Below are positions 1-10,975 of a stretch of 64,000 nt of DNA, piece after piece. The stretch lies in contig MNCI01010116.1 of the NCBI GenBank assembly GCA_015680685.1, forward strand, positions 1,559,673 through 1,623,672, read 5' to 3'. The position numbers and the translations under genes are program-made. The stretch's first letter is position 1, and the number at the start of each line of letters is the position of its first letter. Under the pieces are notes generated by a model that saw nothing but the letters and a program-made list of their open reading frames with translations, was not told where the DNA came from and made no database searches. Origin of the DNA: Gnetum montanum (Eukaryota > Streptophyta > Gnetopsida > Gnetales > Gnetaceae).

Positions 1-717
1 CATCCGAATCCAAATGCTTATCTAGTCCAACATCCTGTTTCCCCAACTGGGTCAACATACTCTATCTCGCCGCATTATCATTCTCCTCAATACTATTAGC
101 TCATGTCCTCAACACAAGCACCGCCTTGTGTACCTTACACTTCTCCTAAATTTAAACATTCTCATCCTTTTTCTCATTCTACGTCACCACCAACTATTCC
201 TGAAGTGTCTGCACCACAACAACAACCCACAAACGATACTTGTGATACTATTGCCAACAGTAGTGAGAGACCTCCTCAACATCAAAGGCATCCTTTCTTT
301 AGACATGACCATAGGAAGGGACAACATGGTTCCAAGGCCACTGCATTCTCCAACTCAGCACAAGTCCAACATTGTGGTGCATCCTTCTCCTTGAACCCGA
401 TGCCTCATGTTACTTCATCAGGGCCACCAATTAACACTCCAACAACTATACGGCCCAATGAATACGACCATGGAGGGAAACATCCCTTTCTTTGCATACC
501 ATCTTACGATCTCAAGTATCATAGTGGGTCAATGCTTTACCCCAGAATAACATCTTATAAATTGCCCCACTATGCTTACTATAATCAGGTGTGTGAACCC
601 CAATGGGGTAAGTATGGCCAAGTTTCGATATTTCCAACATGCAAGGATCCTCATCTTTCATTTATTAATCCTTGCCATGCTCAATCATTTAATTATGGGG
701 GATATTCCCCATTCTAA
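1..717 (+). pseudogene. gag C-terminal region, family 1 element (partial, broken)
   Basis: Frame 1 is open from the window edge to 717 except for a TAG at 97-99. The product is rich in Pro, His, Ser and Thr and aligns along its length with the C-terminal part of the gag at 25780-26511: both have PPQHQR, RKGQH, VQHCGAS, TSSGPP, TPTTIRPNE, KDPH and a GGY-PF ending. At the internal stop the other copy has Gln (YHQPIPP), so CAG-to-TAG or CAA-to-TAA is the simplest explanation. The region lies C-terminal of the zinc knuckle seen in related copies and is presumably the disordered tail of the capsid/nucleocapsid polyprotein. Confidence 0.75.
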
Positions 718-2649
718 TAACAAGCAGGATTAAGAAATATTTTTCATTTTCTTTAATTTTACAATTTTTTGTTTTCTAGTTTTTCATTTTTCAATTTCTT
801 GTTTTATATTTTTGTCTTTTTGTCTTTGTCTCTTTTTATAAGTAATCTCATCTATGAATAAAACACTCATGTGGCTTGTTGGTTGAGGTGTATTCTATGT
901 TATTGAGTCTCGAGTAATCGATTATTTGGACAATGAGTCCATTACACCCACTCATCCATTCTACAAATAAGAGGTTCTATTCAAGGGTACAGTGATATCA
1001 TTGACATTCTCAAAAACTTAAAAATTAATTTTGTATTCATTGTACCCAGAATGAAGGAGGATGGACCAAGAGGGAATGATTAGGGTGTGACATCAAGGGG
1101 ACTTGTGGATTCTCTTTGGTGACGTCTATGAGAGTTATCATGCAATGTGGTTGTACTAAGATCCTTGTAGATCTAACATAAAATGGGAGTAAGAGTAATC
1201 ACAAGGCACTCAAAAACCCAATGCTATTCTAGGGGGTCTGGAAAGACATGCACCCATGCCTGAAGGTTGGTGGCTTAGCTGGATTTAGTACTTCAAAAAA
1301 AAAAAAACAAGGAAAGTGCCACAAAGCAAAAATCACTCCTCCCTTGAACAAAATACCAAGTTATCGTACACCTTGTTATTATGGTACTCTCATAGTCACT
1401 CATCATGGGATGAAACAATGCGGTGTCACTGATCAGAGGAATGGACTTGGTCCTGATCTTGGAACAACGGGTTAATGACACATTTATCATGCTTCACACA
1501 CAGGATTCACTGTGCCCTGGGTCAGTTACCTCATGTCCCAATCTCTACAATCCCTTCTATAGTCCATCTCATCTCGCTGTTCATGTAATTGTTGCTCGTG
1601 TCTCGTATAGCGTAGAATTCTTACCTCATTCCGGTGATACTTATATGTGTGTGTCTTGTGGAACTAGTGTGGATTACATTTAATCCTTCTAGTACCTATA
1701 GACATTTTAAGGTGTGGTTACACAAGGGCATTATAGGGTGGAACCTGCTTTGGGGAGGATCCACTTGCATAATTTGTTGTAATTTTCACTCATAACACAT
1801 CTTCCACACACCATCCATTACCCTTAGTGTATTTTCAATGATATTCTTTCCCTCATTACTATCCCTCCAATTCGAACATTCCTATGAACCATCACATAGC
1901 CTTTTTCTCTCCCTTACCACCTAAGGTCCTTATTGATAAATTCCACACCATCATAATTTTCGTGCCTTTAGAACTAGTTGAATTACCCTGGAACCCTTTA
2001 ACACTCATCCAAATGTACTTAGTTTACATCATTAATTTCAGAAAAATATTAAAAATTTGGTACATTCTATAAAGTGCCCTAACATAGATATCGTTTCCAT
2101 ATATATATATATATATATAATATACATGACCCCCCACGCTAATCAACCTCATTTGCAACTATTCACACGGGAGAAGTCTTTCAAATTTCTCTCTACAACT
2201 TGCGATTGCACGTCCCTTGCTTTCATATCCATACGTTGCTTGCTGGTCCTTCGATTTTCGTTCCGTTTGAACGTACTTGAACCTAGAGTGTTCAGCTTAG
2301 TCGTGGGGGAGGGGCACACACCAAATAGCACATAACTTTTTTGAAATTCGTCATTGCCCGAAGGAAATTATCAAGGGTAATTAGTTATAAAATTAAAAAT
2401 AAATGTGCCAAAAACAATTTGATCTCCTTAGTTATACTGGGAAACTAGATTTGAAAACCACCTAAGCAAAGAGGATTCAATATTATAATCTTTCAGGGAA
2501 ATTTTAATTAACATCACATGGAGATAAAGCAAATTCATTAAGGCAAGAAGTAAGGTATAACCTAACTTTGGTAACAACCTTACTAACGATTGGCCCCGTG
2601 TGATTGCAAATGGCCCTGAAACACTGACAACAGGAAGGTTGTACTCAAG
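718..2649 (+). other. Non-coding internal region of the family 1 element
   Basis: No convincing ORF. It begins with a T-rich tract after the gag stop. The segment 1060-1770 is related to the minus strand of 24663-25235, 47988-48500 and 57775-58290 (for example the GGGGAGGATCCACTTGC stretch near 1753), so it is a conserved non-coding block of the family. A short (TA)n tract lies near 2099-2120. Confidence 0.6.
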
Positions 2650-3396
2650 GTGGGATCAAACGACCTAGGAGAGGGGAAGGACAAGTTCCTACCAGAAAAC
2701 ATGCAGAGCAGGAGGAACAATCATTTAGTATCCACCAAGAAGACCCTGCTACTGTACAATCAAGATAGGCGGAAGGAGGAGCTGTTGCAGTGCCTGAATA
2801 GGGACACCATTTCACATTGCCCTAGGATTGTGTTCAGGCCATCCATGAAAGGTCCACATTTACTGTAGTGATCGTAGAATTGAACTTTGGATCTTTTACA
2901 GAATTTTCTTTGAAGGTAGTTAGGGATCACCTCAAAGGATCCCCATTATGGCCTACCCTCTCTGAAAGTGATGCTTGGTACTTAAGGGAAACGTACCAAT
3001 TTCGACACAACAAAGAACAAGGCACCACGGTTAACATTTGTGGTGTGACTATTGATTTCTATATTTAGGCCATTTTGGAAGTATTAAACCTTCCTAATAT
3101 AGGCCCAAAGGTTGCTTAGAACCATCTGGACAATTTCAGAATTGAGCAACTTAATAAACTGTTGATAGAGAATAAAAGGGTTGTGGAAGAAAAAGAGAAG
3201 GCTGACTGGGATGGCTCTATGGCACAAGCATAAACTTACGCACATGCCAAGGCACTCACGGCCTTATAAGAGGAGAAACTCTAGGCCATACTTCAACGCC
3301 ATCAAATCCCAAAACTTGGAGCGCAAGACAAGGGAAAGACACCCATGGAGGAGCTACCGCCACCAGGAACTACATGAGTTCCACCCAATCTTGTAG
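2650..3396 (+). pseudogene. Second-ORF relic of the family 1 element
   Basis: Several short frames (2650-2868, 2868-3068, 3181-3396) read as pieces of one decayed ORF in different frames. Visible stretches include SPLWPTLSESDAWYLRETYQ and a charged segment ending in EEKEKADWDGSMAQA. The position between gag and the 3' LTR fits the extra ORF found in some Athila-like elements and gymnosperm relatives. I do not recognise a domain with certainty. It is clearly not intact. Confidence 0.35.
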
Positions 3397-3557
3397 TTAT
3401 AGGATTTTCTTTTGCATTCTTCGTGTTGTGTCTCAATTTTGTTTTGATTCCACATTGTGGCATGAATCCATTCTAGTTAGTCAATAATCCCATACCTATC
3501 TGCTATGTAATCAATGGAGCTTGTTCTCACTTTAACTCAAGGACAAGTTTTCATTTC

Positions 3558-3569
3558 ATCATGGGGGTA
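3558..3569 (+). other. Polypurine tract next to the 3' LTR
   Basis: Sequence ATCATGGGGGTA immediately before the LTR start TGATGAG. The same CATGGGGGTA sits next to the 3' LTR of the element at 46230-53685 on the minus strand (47229-47238). It would prime plus-strand DNA synthesis in reverse transcription. Confidence 0.8.
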
Positions 3570-4412
3570 TGATGAGTCATGAATTGTTGGTCGTGATATC
3601 ATGTATGTGATATCACAGCTGACGTGATATCATGTACGCGATATCACAGCCTAGACACAATATCGTAGCTTGTCTCCTCATCTATAAATAATAGGCAGGT
3701 AGATTTGGAAGGGAGTTTTTGAAGTTTAAGTTTTCAATAGTTTTAGTACTAAGGTAGGGACTTTTTGTCAGTTTTTTCCTCTCAACCCTTTTCTCCCAGT
3801 GCATGCCCACAGTGTGATGATTGTAATTGTATGACATCCTTATTCAAGTGTGACGTACTTGGACATGGACATGACTGACAATAAAGATCAAGATTACTTC
3901 ATCATTGCAGCATCCACTTAGCTTAATTATTTAATTGTTATTGTTATTTACTGCTTTCTTAGCGTATACTTCTCTACCCTTATCTCCTAGTAACACGGAA
4001 TGAGTACGACTTAATCACAAGCATTTAAGTGTGACTACTTGGTAACCTAGGCCATGTGCTTGGTAATCCCAGTGGTAGTCGTGCATAAGGTCTAAGATGT
4101 GTACGGATGATTAAGGAACGGATGCTTATCGCACTTAGGCTAGATTCTCTCTTATCCTCTCTCCTAGCTTAGTTGATATTATTTCGAATCATGCCCAGGA
4201 GTAACATTAGTGTAGGAACACATCATACACCTCACTCTGGACTAAAGCATACGTGACAAAGATAATACTAGTCTAGGTGGGAAGACAACGAACTGCAATC
4301 TACAAGTAACTGTCTAGATACCACAACTAGTCCATTTGTAGAGTTCAACAAGATCGTGCATAAAACACTCGTATTCGTATGGTTGAGTGTAGGGGTACCT
4401 CGCCACTCATCA
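3570..4412 (+). repeat. 3' LTR, family 1 (843 bp)
   Basis: Starts TGATGAGT and ends ACTCATCA, a perfect 8-bp terminal inverted repeat. It contains a palindromic hexamer array (3595-3664), a TATA box (3683-3690) and a transcribed part with stretches shared by all family LTRs, for example CACTCGTATTCGTATGG near the end and TACCTCGCCACTCATCA at the end. Confidence 0.88.
3595..3690 (+). promoter_or_regulatory. LTR U3 promoter: paired GATATC array and TATA box
   Basis: GATATC hexamers start at 3595 and 3609 (14 bp apart) and at 3626 and 3640 (14 bp apart), with AATATC at 3659. TATAAATA at 3683-3690 follows 19 bp after the last hexamer start-to-end window. This order and spacing recur in the other family LTRs. 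A Pol II promoter is inferred from position and motif only. Confidence 0.6.
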
Positions 4413-5943
4413 CCTAGCATTCAAAACTCCCCATAATCTATTGTTCATACCTAATAGTACTACTTTGAATAAACTAATAAAGGAAATTAGGAAATCATTC
4501 ACATTAATTCATCAACATCAAATCACTCACTAAGTCACTCATAAAGAGAATCAAACATGTTAATTGACTTACAACCATTCATCATTATCCATATACAAAT
4601 ATTTTTTTAATTTCTTCAAATCACCTTATTGGTGATTTATATAAAGCATTATTTAATGGTCCTCCCCCTACATCTAAATAACTATCTTCCATGAAAGCAA
4701 ATAAGAAGACATGTTATTCATTTAGAGTTTCTTAATCACATGCCTTGTTCCTTAAGTTCATCACTTTATTAACGTTAACATTAATTCTATTTAGCTTCAT
4801 TCTAAAACAATCTTTCAAGCTTATGTATGCCTTGTTAATGAACCATGAAAATGTAAGGATATTAGACGATGAAAAGATTTTTCCCTTTTACTCTTTCTCA
4901 CCTAAACTAAGACGCTTGTTCATTATAATTTGATTGTTAGAAATAGTATGAATGTGTGCTTTTAACTCCTCCATCCATGTTTACTTTGATGTTGAGTAAA
5001 GTAGGATGTAGCGGTAGTCTTTCCTTTGATGTTGTGTTGTTTGCTTTCGATGTAATAGGTGTTATAAATATATTAGTATGAAGAAAAAGGATCCTATAAG
5101 GTTAGGGATTGAGAAAATTTCCTAAAAGAGCAAAAAGGGGCCAAGAGCCTTAATGTGTGGTCCATGCTTTAAGAGGCAAAATCCTCATAAAAAAGGTATA
5201 AATAGGGGTATACCCCTCCATTGTAACTTACCTTGCTTTTGCATTTGAGTTGTAGTGAATAGAAGCTCTCCCTTCCTTCAATTCTTAGGTGTTTTTGTGT
5301 AAGTTGTGTGTGTGCTTTTGGGGAATCTCTCCTAGCTTTCCCGTTTTCTTCTTTCTTGCATTCTTGTAGTATTGCCATCTCAATTTAAGGAGTGAATCCT
5401 TTCTCATGAATTCTTCTCCCAAGTTGTCTCAAAATTTTCTTTCATGAATTTTCCTAATTTCATGTATTCTCTCAAGTTTCTCATATGCATATTTCAATTC
5501 CAAGAGTTTTTAAGTTTTTGAATTTAAATCCATGTTTATTCACATTTCAAGTTAAGTCTAGAAGAATTTATAAGTGTTTATATGTTATAATTCAAGAAAT
5601 TCACTCCCTAATTTTAGATTCAAGCTAATTTTCATGTTCTTGGTTTTCTCATTTTAACAAAATATGATGTAATAACACATCTCTCTCTTTGTAGGTGTTT
5701 ATTTCAAGCTTATCTAGCTTGTTGGAGTTCTATCAAGTTTGTTTCATGTTTTTAAAAACATTTGAAGGTAGTTTAAGAAAGAATTGAGGTTTATGCAAGT
5801 TATGATGTTTTTATGCTTTTAGCACATGTGTTAAATTCAAGGCTTGTTATTTATTTTGAAATTCATTCAAGCCTCATGTTTGGAGGCTATAAGACATGTG
5901 GTCAATCCTTTCTTTATCTCAAGTGGGGTCTACCTCACTTGTT
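4413..5943. other. AT-rich intergenic region, no gene seen
   Basis: No ORF with recognisable homology. Around 5185-5215 there is a TATA-like GGTATAAATAGGGG followed by a pyrimidine-rich stretch. This looks like the promoter/leader of an old LTR, but no partner LTR was found. Confidence 0.4.
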
Positions 5944-6108
5944 TAACATTGAGGTATTAGCCTAGTGGTAAGACACTTGTTTTGGAAGCTTAAGGTCCTA
6001 GGCTCAATTCCAATGGGCAATACTAAGTTATATAAAGTTCTAATTGAAATATATATATCTTAGGGTGTACCTATATTTCACTTATTTTGAGTTCTAACAC
6101 TGTACACC
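5944..6108 (+). mobile_element. tRNA-derived SINE, copy 1
   Basis: An internal Pol III promoter is readable: an A box-like TAGCCTAGTGG at 5958-5968 and a B box-like GGCTCAATTCC at 6001-6011. The downstream body (AGTTATAT, then ATCTTAGGGTGTACCTATATT) matches the body of the minus-strand copy at about 7797-7980. The B box has drifted from GGTTCGANTCC and the body is not tRNA-like, so this is a SINE relic and not a tRNA gene. Confidence 0.6.
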
Positions 6109-7796
6109 CCACCTTATACTTCCTCATGCCCCCATCTCCCACCACACCCCCCCTTATCTAACCTTAGATGCATGACTTCACTTGTTTAAAAATCTTAATT
6201 CTTTTTCATGCATCTTTATTATTTTAAAAAACTTAAATCTTGTTTGTATAAATTTATTATCATGGTGTACTTTCTCCTAGAAATTTTATTTCCAGGCCTT
6301 ATATCTTTAATGGTTTTAGAAATTTGCATTTAGTTTAAGAAATACAAGCATTGAGTTGTTTATCTTAGGAATTAGAAACATAATTGAGTTTGTTACAAAA
6401 ATTTACTTTTGTTGGAGAATCATTTTAGAAAGTTTACTTCTTAGTTAAGATTGGTTTTAGAAAATATAATTTTTTTGTGTTGTTTACATATCATGCATGA
6501 TAAAGAAGACCTTAAGAAGTTGGATGGGTCTTATATGCTAAAGTTTTAATATATTATGCGTGAAAAGAAAACCTTAAGCTATGTCCCATGTATACTAAAT
6601 ATAACGTGAAGAAAGTGTCATAGAACTTTGTGTTGACAACATAAAGCATGACAAGCTATAATTAAGAATTAGCTTCTCAACCAATAAAAAAAAGAAGAAA
6701 AAGAAAACATAAAATGCAAGAAAGTCAAAATGATTAAAATTTTTCATCCAAATTACAAAATTACATTTGAAAGTTGCTTAGAGTTAAGAAAGCATACTTT
6801 GAAATGTATGAAATGCAGCAAACCCTTGAGTACAGATCACAAGTTCAAGATTAATAAAAAAATTAAAGTTTTTGAAAACTAAGATTCCAAGAAAGGCTGC
6901 CAACTTGGATATATTTTAAAGATCATCTTCCATAAAAGGCAACAATTGCGTGCTTGGTTAGAACTTGAAGCCTTAATAAAAGACCATAATCTTTTTATTA
7001 AGAAGGAAAATCAAATAAACTATAATGATTAGGTAATGAGCTATCCTTTTGGATTTTTACTAGATTATCTTCAAACTAATTTTTTAAAATTGAATTTTAA
7101 AATAGTTTATAAGTTGCATAACATTATTTAAAATATAATTCAACTTAAATGTGAAATTTACCAAAAACATACCTTTAAGAAAACTAGTTTCTTTCCTTGC
7201 AATCCTTCTCTTTAAAATCAAATAAAAGACAAAGATTAGGTAGTTGGAGGTCCTACAAAGATTTCTTCTAAATAACCTTTAAAATATTTACTTAAAAAAA
7301 AGAATTTTGAACTCTTAAAGTGAAAAACATATTTAACTTTAAGATGGAAAACATATTATTACATTGGTTGTCTAATGCAGAAACAACTTAACTCCAAGTG
7401 CAACCCAAACTTATGTTCATGATATTTAAAAGACTTATGTTCAACATGATATTTAAAAGAATTAAAGAATACAATGATATTTAAAACATAACATTTAACT
7501 ATAGTATTTTGATAGACATTTGTCTATAAAACTCATTATCCATTGGAATTGAAAGCATGACTTAGAGCTTCCAAATCAAGATTCTTATTATTGGATTATA
7601 ACAATTCCTTAAGTAGCACCTTTTATGTGATTTCAACCGATGAGTTCAACAAGCCAACCAATTGAGCCTTCTCTAATGATTAAAAACATAACTTTAAAAT
7701 GGATGTCCCGACCCAAACAAATTATTAATAATGAGCAAAGAATATCATAAATTTGAAATGATTTTGATACAAATATTATTATTTATTTATCTCATG
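6109..7796. other. AT-rich intergenic region, no gene seen
   Basis: Very AT-rich DNA with many short direct repeats and no recognisable coding frame or RNA gene. Confidence 0.4.
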
Positions 7797-7980
7797 GTCA
7801 CGATCCTAGCCTGATCCGAATAAAATGAAGTTGGTTACCTGAGTTTTTTTGAGTATTGAAATACTGAAATAATTTTAATATAGGTATACCCCAAGATATA
7901 TAACTCAATATTGTCAACCAAAATTGAACCCATCACTTGCAACTTTCAAATCAAAAGTCTTATCACTACGTTAAAACCTA
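7797..7980 (-). mobile_element. tRNA-derived SINE (Au-like), copy 2
   Basis: On the minus strand the A box-like TAACGTAGTGA lies near 7963-7973, a B box GGGTTCAAT near 7923-7931, then a body shared with the SINE at 5944-6108. The tail at 7797-7845 has the layout CTCAGGTAACCAACTT...GGATCAGGCTAGGATC. That tail resembles the 3' end of the RTE-type LINE at 17140-17190, as expected for Au-type SINEs that borrow a LINE tail. The length of about 180 bp fits Au SINEs. Confidence 0.6.
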
Positions 7981-8929
7981 TTATTTATTTTTATTTATTT
8001 TAATTTTAATTTTTAAACATCTTTTAATATTTTTTTTAAATATTTAATCCAACTTTTCTGTCAGCTTATTTTGAAACCAACTTCTTTCCGTCGGCGAATT
8101 TTCCTTCCTGTTTGTACTAAAGCTATTTTTTCACTGGCTATCTAGTTATCAGCTGAGAAACAAACCTATTCCTGTGCCAATTTTATTTAAATACGATCTA
8201 AATAATTTCGGAAAACATGTCTTGAACTATGTTTCAGGATATTCTGCAATTACTGCAGACCAAAGAAGAAAACCCTAGACAAACTGACAGGAACAGAAAT
8301 GAAGGTTCGGTTGTTCAGTGGTCTCCTGTGAAATTGTGAAATTGGTACAGGTCTCCTGTTAAAGTTGGGCAGTTCAGTGTTTATGCAGCTAAAGAGAAAG
8401 TAGAATCTTCTGCACAGAATTAACTACATTGACGCACGATGACAAGTAAAATGAAACTGAGAACCAGAAAGGATAAACCATACGCAAATTTAGGCTTTGC
8501 AGACAAGAACACTCGGAACTAAAAGATTTGCATTCACAAAAAAATTGAAACAGTTACTGGTACTTGGTATAGATGTTCATGATTGCATCACCAGATCATG
8601 CAATATGCTATATGCAATCCAGTAGCTACTTGTGACATTGCAGCTAACAAAGTCCTTGATTAAACAGAGCAAAACTGCATCTGCCAACAAACTATTGGCC
8701 GCACCGGTTACAAAATTGAAATATCAAGAAATTGGAGAGACTCTTTCAAATCCTACAGAAGACAGATCTTGAGCACCATAACCTTATCATTTTGGATACA
8801 TGCATACAGATAGGTATTTATATTAGATCGTCATAAAACCTCAGTTACAGTTTTATAAAGAAACGGTATTGCAGCTTCTAATTACATTTCAAAAAGATGT
8901 CAAACAGTGAAAGAAAGCTGTTCGGTAAA
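7981..8929. other. Intergenic region and probable 3' UTR of the SNF2 gene
   Basis: No coding frame. The part next to 8930 is less AT-biased than the DNA further left and lies just downstream of the SNF2 stop codon, so part of it is probably 3' UTR. No clear polyadenylation signal was assigned. Confidence 0.35.
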
Positions 8930-10975
8930 TTAAATATCCCTACGCTTACGTAATTCTTGCAGATCATCGCTCAAGGAACTTACCTCATGGAAAAAAGAAT
9001 CCTCACATTCATCTACTTTTACCTCAGAGATAAGCGGAACCTTAATATCATTATCTGTAAAGAGCATCTTTGACTTCTGTTCTTTCAGTAATGCCCTTCT
9101 AGAAATCTGTTCATCAAATTCACCTGCAACAAGGCGATAAGCAAACACCTTCCTCTTTTGCCCTATTCTGTAGGCACGCCTTATCGCTTGTGTTGTCACA
9201 GATGGATTCCAGACAACGTCAGTTATGATCACTCTGGAAGTACCTGTAAGACAAATGCCTTCTCCACATGCTTTAATGGATGCCAGAAGCACTGTTGTCT
9301 CCGTTCCATTCTTGAATTCATTAATGATCTCAGTTCTCTCCTCCAGGGAAGCTTTTCCATCCAGCCTAAGAAACTTGCTTCTCGGCTTTGCCGTTTTGCC
9401 TTGGAGCATTTTCTCCAGAAAGTTCAGAGGCCCAGTGTGCTGACAGAAAACTATCATCTTTTCACCGCTAGATTCACAGAAGTTGTACATAGCAAGGAAA
9501 AATTTGGTTTTCACGCCATCATCAGGCTTTGCATCTAGCCATCTACTGGGATCATGGTTGCTTTTGGCCGCATACAGATCCGGATGTATAGTCACCAATG
9601 CAGACGATTTCTCTCTGATCATTCTGTCAGAGTTCTCATTAATTTTTTTCAGCAGTTCACATTGCCTTGCATTTAATTTCAACTTCAGTGTGTAATCGGC
9701 AAGTCCAGGAAGATCTTGCAGCACCTCACCTTTATAGTAATTTACAAGCATCGGCATCATTTCACGTAGGGTTTTCGAAGCTATTGCTCTTCTGTTCTCT
9801 CTCTCGCTCTCGCTATCGCTGTTTCTGTCATCAAATAAACTGTCAATTACTTCNGAAATTATTTTGGAACAGTGTTCCCGTTAATAAAATCCGCTTCCTG
9901 GTCTCTATCTGAGACAAGGACAACAACGCTTTGGTTCCTTTAGTCCTGGGAAGATGGCCTTCATCCAATATCAGCAGCCCTGGCTGTGTCAGCGGAATGC
10001 TCTGGCAAAGCTTTACATCAGGATCATAACCAGATTTGCCGCAAACTATTGAAGCAAACAAAGAATAGCTCAAAATAAGCACACTCTTCTCTCGTTTCCA
10101 CTTCAACAACGTCTGGAGCTGATTTTTCCTTAAAGGTAGTCTACTGTGATTCTGGAGATCACAGAGGTTGTATATCGGGATTTTCTCTCCCAACCACTTC
10201 CTGAACTCACTTCTCCAAGTAATCAATACGCTCTTTGGTGCTACAATCATTGTTCTTTCATTCTTGTACTTGGCCAAAAAGCTTTGTATAAAACTAATCA
10301 CGGTGCATGTTTTTCCTGTTCCCGGTGCATGCGCCAAAATGCAGCCATAGTTCTTTTGGATGAGGTTCTTTAGCAGAAATTCAAACGCTTCTTTCTGGTG
10401 CGCCTTCAATACCTTTTCAAACCTAGGATGCAGATCAAGTTCTTCCAAAACATTTTCCGAGTCTGACTCTGACCCTGTAATGTCTTCCTGCGGCAAATCA
10501 AGTTTTTCTTCAAATTCAAATAGCGTGCCTGGACTTGCCTGATCACGATGTTTTGACGCTTTCCGTGGCTGCACAAGCATTAACGGCGCTTTAGAACAGT
10601 ATTTTCAATGATGATAAATTTAGGATTTATAATTGCTCGTGAATTGTGCTAATAAAATGTTGTGCGTTCATATTTATTCAAACTTAGTGACATTGATTAA
10701 TTCAACTACATGTTTTTCTCTGGAGCACAGCTCTGATTGAAATATAAAATCGAGAGACGCAATTGCCCTCTTTTCCACTGCAATCAATTTCCAAAAGACA
10801 AGAAATGCCAACTTACTTAACAGAAAATTATTATCCCGTGTCATGATATCTACACCTTTTGATACTCATCTGCAATGTCTTGAACGGGGGTTCTAAGAGC
10901 GTCATCTTGTTCATGATAAGAACGAATGCAGGCGGCACTGTCTCCTGATTCAGCATTTTCTTCCTGAGATAACAT
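8930..10975 (-). CDS. SNF2-family helicase, CLSY/DRD1-like (5' end uncertain)
   Basis: Two exons are readable: 10975-10856 (40 codons, from ATG) and 10568-8930. The 287-bp intron has GT (10855) and AG (after GTGCAG) ends and keeps phase 0. A single N at 9854 breaks the frame. Leaving it out makes exon 2 exactly 546 codons, giving a product of about 585 aa. Helicase motifs in order are HAPGTGKT (Walker A), LILDEGH (DEGH box), RILLTGTLFQNN, MIVFCQH, VLLASIKACGEGICLTG and QAIRRAYRIGQKR. DEGH together with GTLFQNN is typical of the plant CLSY/DRD1 group, which acts in RNA-directed DNA methylation with Pol IV/V. Family members are usually about 900-1300 aa, so the N-terminal region is short here. 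A good acceptor (TTTTCCTTCGCAG) lies just before 10975, so more 5' exons may exist. The alternative is a truncated copy. Confidence 0.8.
9854..9854. other. Single ambiguous base that splits the SNF2 frame
   Basis: The N falls inside the conserved GTLFQNNF motif region. Read as a base it shifts the frame and gives a stop within a few codons. Omitted, the frame continues as F-E-V-I-D into the second helicase lobe. It is most likely an assembly or scaffolding artefact and not a real mutation. Confidence 0.7.

Larger units (their letters stand above)
1..4412 (+). mobile_element. 3' part of a family 1 Ty3/gypsy-like LTR retrotransposon
   Basis: Plus-strand element cut by the window edge. It holds the 3' end of gag, a long non-coding internal region, a weak second ORF relic, a polypurine tract and an 843-bp LTR that starts TGATGAGT and ends ACTCATCA. 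The gag tail resembles the minus-strand gag at 25780-26511, and the LTR resembles those at 27719-28726, 46230-47228 and 52698-53685, so all belong to one family. Related complete copies carry a tRNA-Asp-type primer site, which in plants is typical of Athila/Tat-like Ty3/gypsy elements. No RT or integrase is visible in the part present. The 5' LTR lies outside the window, so no target-site duplication can be tested. Confidence 0.85.

Noticed and set aside
5951-6015. tRNA gene
   Set aside because: A- and B-box-like motifs are present but there is no cloverleaf, and the same body recurs at 7797-7980. A SINE explains it better.
9158-9538. Plus-strand frames opposite the SNF2 exon
   Set aside because: Antisense shadows of a well-supported coding exon.
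9760-9854. SNF2 gene as two separate genes or a frameshifted pseudogene
   Set aside because: The break coincides with a single N. Dropping it restores one continuous frame with helicase motifs on both sides.
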